Position numbers and translations under genes: made by a program. A stretch of DNA of 5,365 bases, from assembly GCA_018968805.1 (NCBI GenBank), contig JAGWZX010000047.1, positions 1 through 5,365 of the forward strand, written 5' to 3'. Origin of the DNA: Patescibacteria group bacterium. GTDB taxonomy: Bacteria; Patescibacteriota; Minisyncoccia; Phycocordibacterales; SIBU01. Shown piece after piece: positions 1 to 4,509 of this stretch (positions are counted from its first letter, which is position 1; each line of letters begins with the position of its first letter). A model generated the notes under the pieces. It was not told the origin of the DNA, did not search any database, and saw only the letters and a program-made list of their open reading frames with translations.

Positions 1-38
1 TAAAGGCGCGGCCTTGCTCGAGCAAGGCCGCGCCTTTA
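1..38 (-). terminator. Probable rho-independent terminator hairpin after the ftsB-tRNA unit
   Basis: Bases 1-19 are the exact reverse complement of bases 20-38, giving a perfect 38-nt palindrome. As RNA it would fold into a 17-bp GC-rich stem with a TCGA tetraloop. The arms begin AAAGGCGCGG and end CCGCGCCTTT, the A-tract/stem/T-tract layout typical of intrinsic terminators that work in both directions. It starts 6 nt past the 3' end of tRNA-Arg, the right place to end a transcript coming from ftsB and the tRNAs. The U-tract on the minus strand runs into the window edge, so only three Ts are visible. It could also serve a plus-strand gene arriving from outside the window. Confidence 0.75.
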
Positions 39-43
39 AATTG

Positions 44-115
44 TGCCCCCGGCCAGAATTGAACTGACATCAAATCCTTAGGACGAATCCGTTCTATCCA
101 TTGAACTACGGGGGC
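44..115 (-). tRNA. tRNA-Arg, anticodon CCU (reads AGG)
   Basis: A complete 72-nt cloverleaf can be folded by hand. The 7-bp acceptor stem is GCCCCCG with CGGGGGC, the D stem is GTTC/GAAC with GG and an A at the position-20 region (A20 is an arginine identity element), and the T stem is GTCAG/CTGGC around loop TTCAATT. The anticodon loop GTCCTAA carries CCU at 80-82. The discriminator is A. The next bases are CAA, so CCA is not encoded and must be added by the CCA-adding enzyme. Two oddities: position 32 is G where a pyrimidine is usual, and the anticodon stem has two wobble pairs (G27-U43 and U30-G40). It lies immediately downstream of tRNA-Gly and is probably cut from the same transcript. 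Confidence 0.95.
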
Positions 116-116
116 T

Positions 117-190
117 TGGTGCGAGATAGGAGAATCGAACTCCTGCCTAATGCTTGGGAAGCACTCGTTCTGCCATTAAACTAATCTCGC
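117..190 (-). tRNA. tRNA-Gly, anticodon CCC (reads GGG), with CCA apparently encoded
   Basis: The 71-nt body (120-190) folds well. The acceptor stem is GCGAGAT/ATCTCGC, the D stem GTTT/GAAC, the anticodon stem AGTGC/GCATT around loop TTCCCAA with CCC at 156-158, and the T stem AGGAG/CTCCT around TTCGATT. The discriminator is A73, followed directly by CCA (117-119), so the 3' end appears to be encoded; one A then separates it from tRNA-Arg. Bacterial glycine tRNAs commonly carry U73, while A73 is the archaeal/eukaryotic pattern, so the matching GlyRS type would be worth checking. The gene starts 15 nt after the ftsB-like stop codon with no terminator between, suggesting co-transcription. Confidence 0.95.
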
Positions 191-205
191 TATCCTTCTA
201 AAAAA

Positions 206-592
206 CTATCTGATTGTAAAGAAATCCCAGATCTTTTGCAAAAAACTTTCGCTCGACGGAGCCGTCTGGGTCGTACTGGCGCTATTGCCGTCAACAATCA
301 CCACTTCCCGCTCTCCTGCTTTAGCTAAATCAAATTTATCCCGAATCTCGGCCTCCACGCCACTCTCGGTTTGCAAGTTGGCAATGGCACTCTGAAAACC
401 GGCCTGCCGGTCTTTCAAGCGCGCCAAGCGCTCTTCAGCTGACTGCAGCGCGGCGCTTGATTCACGATCTTTTTGCCATATATTCCACGCGCCATTGATA
501 AGAAAGAGCAAAACAATCGCAAGAAGCGCAAGAATCAACGGGGACGATAAAATCCGGCGCATTTTTCTTTTTTGTTCGTATTCGCGAATCAT
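206..592 (-). CDS. ftsB: FtsB/DivIC-like septum formation initiator protein
   Basis: A 128-residue bitopic membrane protein with the layout of the FtsB/DivIC family, the divisome scaffold that joins FtsL and FtsQ/DivIB to control septal wall synthesis. A basic cytoplasmic N-terminus (residues 2-13, REYEQKRKMRR) is followed by a hydrophobic span at about 15-34, a charged coiled coil at about 42-77, and a family-like end motif at 80-101 (EAEIRDKF, then AKAGEREVVIVD). That motif resembles the conserved segment after the coiled coil in DivIC proteins. A Ser/Thr-rich linker and a short amphipathic tail (115-128) close the protein. FtsB and DivIC are hard to tell apart by sequence, so the symbol is nominal. 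Start: the first ATG has no Shine-Dalgarno sequence. The ATG at residue 11 is an alternative, but it would remove part of the basic N-terminus that I recall in related proteins. The two tRNAs follow it. Confidence 0.85.
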   Translation of the reverse strand: MIREYEQKRKMRRILSSPLILALLAIVLLFLINGAWNIWQKDRESSAALQSAEERLARLKDRQAGFQSAIANLQTESGVEAEIRDKFDLAKAGEREVVIVDGNSASTTQTAPSSESFLQKIWDFFTIR

Positions 593-656
593 AATAACTT
601 ACGGGAATAAGCTTATAAGCCATAACAATGGCAAACGGGCTTCAATTTATCAAAAA

Positions 657-665
657 TGATATAAT
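657..665 (+). promoter_or_regulatory. Extended -10 promoter for the small membrane-protein gene
   Basis: The bases TGATATAAT match the extended -10 consensus TGnTATAAT exactly. No good -35 hexamer lies 16-18 nt upstream, as is common for extended -10 promoters. Transcription would start near 671-673, giving a leader of about 65 nt before the ATG at 737. The sequence match is direct; use as a promoter is inference. Confidence 0.55.
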
Positions 666-689
666 TTGCCATACTCGATTATTGTAATT

Positions 690-695
690 ATTATA
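690..695 (-). promoter_or_regulatory. Candidate -10 box for ftsB and the two tRNAs
   Basis: The minus strand reads TATAAT here, with a weak TTAAGA -35 candidate at 711-716 (15-nt spacing). Transcription would begin near 683 and leave about 90 nt of leader before ftsB. The surrounding 640-710 stretch is very AT-rich, so chance matches are expected. A feature with no better rival, but weak. Confidence 0.3.
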
Positions 696-736
696 TATCA
701 ATATAAAAGGTCTTAACTAAAAGTCGCAGATTAAAC

Positions 737-847
737 ATGTTGTTCGATAAAAAACATCAAAAGAAAATCCGCACTGTTTGGATCGTGATCTCAATTATCA
801 TGATTTTGGGCATGATTCTCCTCTACCTGCCGGCGCTTTACTATTAA
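737..847 (+). CDS. Small single-span membrane protein, 36 aa, function unknown
   Basis: ATG at 737, 36 codons, then tandem stops TAA TAA. The peptide has a strongly basic head (MLFDKKHQKKIR), a hydrophobic segment at about residues 14-34 (from VWIVISII to LLYLPAL) and a two-Tyr end. It predicts one membrane span with the N-terminus in the cytoplasm by the positive-inside rule. It was too short for standard ORF calling. Support for a real gene: the clean basic-then-hydrophobic composition, an extended -10 box 72 nt upstream of the ATG, an in-frame stop upstream (704-706) that fixes the ATG as the only start, tandem stops, and no competing gene on either strand. I recall similar short proteins of the form FDKK-QKKI-x-VW-x-VIS in Parcubacteria genomes, but cannot verify it here. 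No clear Shine-Dalgarno sequence. No function should be assigned. Confidence 0.7.
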   Translation: MLFDKKHQKKIRTVWIVISIIMILGMILLYLPALYY

Positions 848-848
848 T

Positions 849-902
849 AAAAGATGCCGATACGCGAACGGTACGAATGATACCGACTGATACTGATTCG
901 CG
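849..902 (-). terminator. Weak candidate terminator for lepA
   Basis: Read on the minus strand, the nested hairpin spanning 863-902 is followed after 10 nt by TTTT (849-852). The gap between stem and T-run is longer than in a standard intrinsic terminator, and the stem is interrupted by a bulge. It is the only structured candidate between lepA and the oppositely oriented small gene, where a transcript end is expected. Confidence 0.25.
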
Positions 903-941
903 AAGCCGATTCTATTCGTAACTTTATTCGTCCCATTAGTA
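857..941. repeat. Intergenic cluster of short CGAAT/ATTCG and GATAC repeats with a nested hairpin
   Basis: This convergent gap between the small gene and lepA holds no ORF but clear structure. CGCGAA (863-868) pairs with TTCGCG (897-902). Inside it CGGTA (869-873) pairs with TACCG (881-885) around a 7-nt loop, leaving an 11-nt bulge. TACGAAT (872-878) is also the reverse complement of ATTCGTA (914-920). ATTCG occurs at 896, 914 and 926 (ATTAG at 935), GATAC at 859, 879 and 889, and ACTGAT twice in tandem at 886-897. The repeats are seen directly; a role as terminator, protein-binding site or degenerate repeat family is inference. Confidence 0.5.
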
Positions 942-965
942 AGATCAGCAGATTGGTATCTGTCA

Positions 966-2768
966 TTATTCGGAGCGGAGCATTTTGACGAACACCTCCG
1001 CGGGAATCACGGCTTTGCCGCGGCCGCGTTCTTTCATCTTTTTCTTGCCTTTTTTCTGCTTTTCCAAGAGCTTCATTTTGCGGGTGACATCGCCGCCATA
1101 TAGATAACCCGTCACGTCTTTTCGCAAAGCTGATAACGTTCGCGAAGACAAAATCCGGCCTAGCGCCTTGCTTTGGATTTTAGTAACAAAAAGCTGGCGT
1201 GGCAGGATAGTATAAAGTTTCTCCACCGCCGCTTCGGCTTCCTCCTGCACCCTTTTCCGCGACACAACGCGCGAAAAGGCCGGCACAATCTCGTCGGCCA
1301 CCAAAATATCCAATTTGACCACATCAGCCTCCCTTAAGCCGATAATTTTGTATGAAAGCGAAGCAAAACCGGACGATACGCTCTTCAATTCATCGAAAAA
1401 ATTGCGCATCAGTTCCCGAAGGGGCATTTCAAAAGAAACCGACATCCGATTGTCACCGAAACTCTCCGACTCCCCCACTACCGCCTCGTGCTTGAAAAGC
1501 AGCTGCATAATCGCGCCCAGATAATCGCTCGGCGCGATTATTTTTACCGCCACCCACGGTTCGAACACTTTTTCGATTTCGCCATATTCCGGAAAAAGCG
1601 CCGGTGAATAAACCACAAGACGCTTGCCGCGCTTGTCCGCCACTTCGTAAGTAATGCTTGGCGTAGTGACGATAAGCTTTAAATGGAATTCGCGCTGCAG
1701 ACGCTCGGTAATAATTTCCAAATGGAGCATGCCCAGAAAGCCCGCGCGGAAACCGCGGCCCAAAAGACCGGATGATTCCTCCTCGTGGGAAAATGAAGAG
1801 TCGGAAAGACGCAACCGGTCTAGCGCTTGGCGAAGCAAATTAAAATCATCCTGACTTTCGGGATAAACCGACGCCCAAACCACCGGCGTGGGGCGTTCGT
1901 ATCCGGCAAGCGCGGGAAGCGGTGCTTTTGCTCCGGTAAGCGTATCGCCGACCGACGCGATGCCCGGTTCTTTAATTCCGGTCACGATGTAACCGATTTC
2001 GCCGGCGGAAAGCGACTCTCGCGGCACATGTTCGGGTGAAAAAAAACCGACCTCAATGGGCGTGAATTCGCGACTGGCATTCTTAAAAAGCAGTTTCTCG
2101 CCTTTGCGCACCGCGCCGTCAAAAACGCGGACATACACAATGACGCCGGTGTGGTTGGAGTATTGAAAATCAAACACAAGGCCGCGGAAACCGCCGTGTC
2201 CGACCGCTTCTTCCTTCGGCGGCGGAACGCGTTTAACGATCTCTTCAAGAAGCCGCGGCACCCCTTCGCCCGTCCGGCCTGAAACTTCAAGGATGTCGCG
2301 TTCCGAACACTCCAGCAGTCTTGCCATTTCTTTTTTCACCTCCGGCACCCGGGCAAGCGGAGAATCAATTTTGCTCACAACCGGAACGACAACAAGGCCG
2401 GCGTCGCGCGCCATGCCGAGCGTTGAAAGCGTTTGGGCCTGCACGCCCTGGGTAGCGTCCACCAAAAGAACAGAGCCCTCCACGGCCTTGAGGGCGCGCG
2501 ACACTTCATAATAAAAGTCAATGTGGCCTGGCGTGTCTATCAAATTAAGCTCGTAGTTGACGCCGTGCAACTGATAATTCATGCGCACTGGGGCCATTTT
2601 GATCGTAATGCCGCGCTCGCGTTCAAGTTCCATAGAATCCAAAACCTGCTCCTGCATTTTGCGCGGCGGAATCGTGCCGGTCGTCTCCAACAAGCGGTCA
2701 GCCAGGGTGGACTTGCCGTGATCAATGTGGGCGATAATACTGAAGTTCCTGATGTCTTTTAACTCCAT
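966..2768 (-). CDS. lepA: Elongation factor 4 (LepA), translation GTPase
   Basis: 600 residues, the usual LepA length, colinear throughout. EF4 binds the ribosome and acts on elongation or initiation in a GTP-dependent way; its exact role is debated. Visible: G1 AHIDHGKST (13-21), switch I around RERGITIK (50-57), G3 DTPGH (78-82) with the catalytic His82, then the EF-G-like domains II (about 195-280), III (about 292-370) and V (about 398-480), and the LepA-specific C-terminal domain with YLYGGDVTRKMKLLEKQKKG (555-573 region), the family hallmark. Oddity: G4 reads SKID (132-135) instead of NKID, and G5 reads SGR (163-165) instead of SAK. Start: the ATG gives MELKDIRNFS, matching the usual N-terminus. 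No Shine-Dalgarno sequence at a workable distance (GGGG lies only 2 nt upstream). It follows murJ by 55 nt on the same strand. Confidence 0.97.
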   Translation of the reverse strand: MELKDIRNFSIIAHIDHGKSTLADRLLETTGTIPPRKMQEQVLDSMELERERGITIKMAPVRMNYQLHGVNYELNLIDTPGHIDFYYEVSRALKAVEGSVLLVDATQGVQAQTLSTLGMARDAGLVVVPVVSKIDSPLARVPEVKKEMARLLECSERDILEVSGRTGEGVPRLLEEIVKRVPPPKEEAVGHGGFRGLVFDFQYSNHTGVIVYVRVFDGAVRKGEKLLFKNASREFTPIEVGFFSPEHVPRESLSAGEIGYIVTGIKEPGIASVGDTLTGAKAPLPALAGYERPTPVVWASVYPESQDDFNLLRQALDRLRLSDSSFSHEEESSGLLGRGFRAGFLGMLHLEIITERLQREFHLKLIVTTPSITYEVADKRGKRLVVYSPALFPEYGEIEKVFEPWVAVKIIAPSDYLGAIMQLLFKHEAVVGESESFGDNRMSVSFEMPLRELMRNFFDELKSVSSGFASLSYKIIGLREADVVKLDILVADEIVPAFSRVVSRKRVQEEAEAAVEKLYTILPRQLFVTKIQSKALGRILSSRTLSALRKDVTGYLYGGDVTRKMKLLEKQKKGKKKMKERGRGKAVIPAEVFVKMLRSE

Positions 2769-2774
2769 TACCCC

Positions 2775-2780
2775 ACTATA
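2775..2780 (-). promoter_or_regulatory. Possible -10 box for a leaderless lepA transcript
   Basis: The minus strand reads TATAGT, then six bases, then the lepA ATG. A -10 box in this position would start transcription at or next to the start codon, giving a leaderless mRNA, which fits the lack of a usable Shine-Dalgarno sequence. The -35 region is poor (TTGTAG at 19-nt spacing). Confidence 0.25.
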
Positions 2781-2822
2781 CTACACAAAAATGACGCTAC
2801 TACAAAACTAGACCGTTAAAAC

Positions 2823-2828
2823 ATTATA
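2823..2828 (-). promoter_or_regulatory. Possible -10 box at the end of murJ driving lepA
   Basis: A perfect TATAAT on the minus strand overlaps the murJ stop codon. The best -35 candidate, TTGTGC, is 15 nt upstream and matches at only three positions. Transcription would start near 2815-2817 with a leader of about 48 nt. It competes with the leaderless alternative closer to lepA and with simple read-through from murJ. Confidence 0.3.
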
Positions 2829-4503
2829 ATTCCACCTGGTCCGGCACAAGCACTCTAGCCTTCCAAATTTTACCGTGAAGAGTGGTCCACACTTCTTTAA
2901 GTTCTTTATTCTTGAGCAGAATGAGAACGACAATACCGGCGGCCAAGCCGATAAGGCCGGCGCAAAAGCCTTGCATAAAAACACCCCAGACTTTGGACAT
3001 CGGGAAAATAATCGATAACGGCCTGAGAGCGATAAACGCGACATAGCCCATGATAACCGAGGAAACGAAACTGTGATAGAGCGTCCCGAGCACCGGACGC
3101 GTGAATCCATGATAAACTTTTTCAAACGTCCACCAATGCAGTATTGTATTCAAGATGACGCCGCCACTATAAGCCAGAGCCAGGGTCAAAACGCTTGTTC
3201 CAACTTGTCCGTCCACTTTGAGAATGTCTTCCAAAAAATAGCGGAACAATGGCCAAGCCGCAAAAATGTAATTTAAAGCAAAGCCAAGGATGACTATAGT
3301 GGTTGCCGATACAGCGTTAATCAAAAGCGGCCGGGTGGTTTTGCCTTCGGCGTAAAATGCGCGTACGAAAAGCACGATAAGCGATTGGCCGATAGTGGAA
3401 ACGGTGAAGAGCGCGAGCATGGCCGCGGTGAGACGAGTGTCCGCCCAGTCAAACTTTCCCGCCCCAAGAACGGCGCGCACGATTTGGGCCCGCAAAACTA
3501 TAAAAAGAACGGTCAGGGGCATCGACCAGAATATGATGTGTTCCGCGGAGGCAATCATCTTGGCCAAAAATTCTTTTGTTTCTTTTTTATAGAGTAGACG
3601 TGACAGCGTCGGGAAAACAGCCGAACTGTAGCTTGCCCCGATAATCGTTAAAGGGACCGACTGTAAATTGAAGGCGAAATTAAAAACCGAAATTGAACCG
3701 GCGCTCATTAATGAGGCGAGCGAAACCAATACGAACGAGGCGATTTGATTGGCCGAGAGCGTGACTGTGCGCGGCAATGAAGTCAGCACGATCTTTTTTA
3801 TATCCGACCATTGAATAAGCGCCGTGAAGCGCGGCATCAATCCCTTATGAACCATAAATGGAATTTGAATGGCCATGTGGAAGAATGCGCCAACGGCAAC
3901 ACCGATTGCCAAACCTGGAATTCCAAATACCGGATAAGCGACAAGCACGCCTGCGATGATACCGAGGTTATATACCACGGGACTCGCCGCGTACACCAGA
4001 AATCGGTGATTCATCTGGGTGAGACTGGAAAACAAGTTTGATAGTCCGAGAAAAAACGGAGAGAGAAGCATGATGCGCATAGAGGTTACAAGTTCGGGCA
4101 GACTCGGATCATTGGCAAAACCGGGAATGAACCGCGGAACGATTATTGGAGCAAGAAAAAAAATCAACGCGGACACAATAACCGCGGCGCCAAAAAAAAC
4201 GGTGAAAATTCCGTCAGAGAACGCCCTGCCCCGCTTCTCTCCCGTTTCGAAACGTTCTATAAAGTATGGCAACAAAATGGAAGCGGACACCAGGGAACCG
4301 ACCGACGCGAAGATGAGATCGGGAATGCGGAAAGCGGCGTAATAAATATCGAGCGCGTGGCCGGCGCCGAAGGTAAAGGCCAGAAGTTTATCCCGCAGTA
4401 ACGCCAGAATTTGCGAACCCAGCGCGAATATTCCTAAAAGATAAGCGGCCTCGTGGAGTCCGCTTATTTCGCGATTGAGCATGAGGAATACCTTCTTGAC
4501 CAT
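2824..4503 (-). CDS. murJ: MurJ (MviN) family lipid II flippase
   Basis: 559 residues, about 14 predicted membrane spans (roughly 18-36, 62-83, 98-119, 140-161, 170-190, 194-216, 237-265, 270-300, 322-345, 360-382, 394-416, 434-457, 475-500, 508-531). MurJ flips the peptidoglycan precursor lipid II across the inner membrane. Family signatures: LRDKLLAFTFGAG (36-48), D52 with YYAAFRIPD (54-62), PGFA (127-130). Aligned by eye with E. coli MurJ, R24 and D39 are kept (R37, D52), but R18, R52, R270 and E273 correspond to Q31, F65, N279 and S282. A short extra segment lies near 417-434. Start: the first ATG is 6 nt after the TPR stop and has no Shine-Dalgarno sequence. An ATG at 4480-4482 (residue 8) has AAGAAGG 8 nt upstream and is a real alternative. 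The six-base gap implies co-transcription with the upstream TPR gene. Confidence 0.93.
   Translation of the reverse strand: MVKKVFLMLNREISGLHEAAYLLGIFALGSQILALLRDKLLAFTFGAGHALDIYYAAFRIPDLIFASVGSLVSASILLPYFIERFETGEKRGRAFSDGIFTVFFGAAVIVSALIFFLAPIIVPRFIPGFANDPSLPELVTSMRIMLLSPFFLGLSNLFSSLTQMNHRFLVYAASPVVYNLGIIAGVLVAYPVFGIPGLAIGVAVGAFFHMAIQIPFMVHKGLMPRFTALIQWSDIKKIVLTSLPRTVTLSANQIASFVLVSLASLMSAGSISVFNFAFNLQSVPLTIIGASYSSAVFPTLSRLLYKKETKEFLAKMIASAEHIIFWSMPLTVLFIVLRAQIVRAVLGAGKFDWADTRLTAAMLALFTVSTIGQSLIVLFVRAFYAEGKTTRPLLINAVSATTIVILGFALNYIFAAWPLFRYFLEDILKVDGQVGTSVLTLALAYSGGVILNTILHWWTFEKVYHGFTRPVLGTLYHSFVSSVIMGYVAFIALRPLSIIFPMSKVWGVFMQGFCAGLIGLAAGIVVLILLKNKELKEVWTTLHGKIWKARVLVPDQVEL
4491..4497 (-). 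promoter_or_regulatory. Shine-Dalgarno-like site supporting an internal murJ start
   Basis: AAGAAGG on the minus strand sits 8 nt before the ATG at 4480-4482 (murJ residue 8). It is the only well-spaced Shine-Dalgarno-like sequence I see before any ATG in the window. It would give a 552-residue MurJ beginning MLNREISGLHEA, losing only seven residues and no membrane span. It is also inside the coding sequence of the longer form (Val-Lys-Lys-Val codons), so it may be coincidence. Confidence 0.35.
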
Positions 4504-4509
4504 ATTTGA

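Noticed and set aside
1..38. Transposon inverted repeat or recombination site
   Set aside because: The two arms abut directly with no element between them, and the position right after a tRNA pair with A/T flanks fits a terminator better. An integration site at the tRNA 3' end was considered, but no integrase or duplicated tRNA end is visible.
857..941. CRISPR array or insertion-sequence end
   Set aside because: The repeats are 5-7 bases, unevenly spaced and in both orientations, with no spacer periodicity, target duplication or transposase.
1982..2290. 102-codon minus-strand ORF inside lepA in another frame
   Set aside because: Completely contained in lepA domain II coding sequence, with Cys/Arg-rich out-of-frame composition.
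2433..2762. 109-codon plus-strand ORF opposite the start of lepA
   Set aside because: It lies entirely antisense to the conserved GTPase domain, its peptide has no recognisable domain, and its length is explained by the codon constraints of lepA.
2808..3125. 105-codon minus-strand ORF overlapping the end of murJ in another frame
   Set aside because: murJ's own frame continues through it with membrane-span composition; the other frame is rich in Arg, Ser and Cys and looks like a frame shadow.
4019..4342. 107-codon plus-strand ORF opposite murJ
   Set aside because: Antisense to conserved MurJ spans, with low-complexity Lys/Arg/Thr composition and no promoter or ribosome-binding signal.
966..4503. 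Recoded UGA (Gly, as in Gracilibacteria and Absconditabacteria)
   Set aside because: LepA and MurJ are full length with no in-frame UGA, and tryptophan and glycine use ordinary codons. UGA is simply not used as a stop among the five genes seen, which is too few to mean anything.
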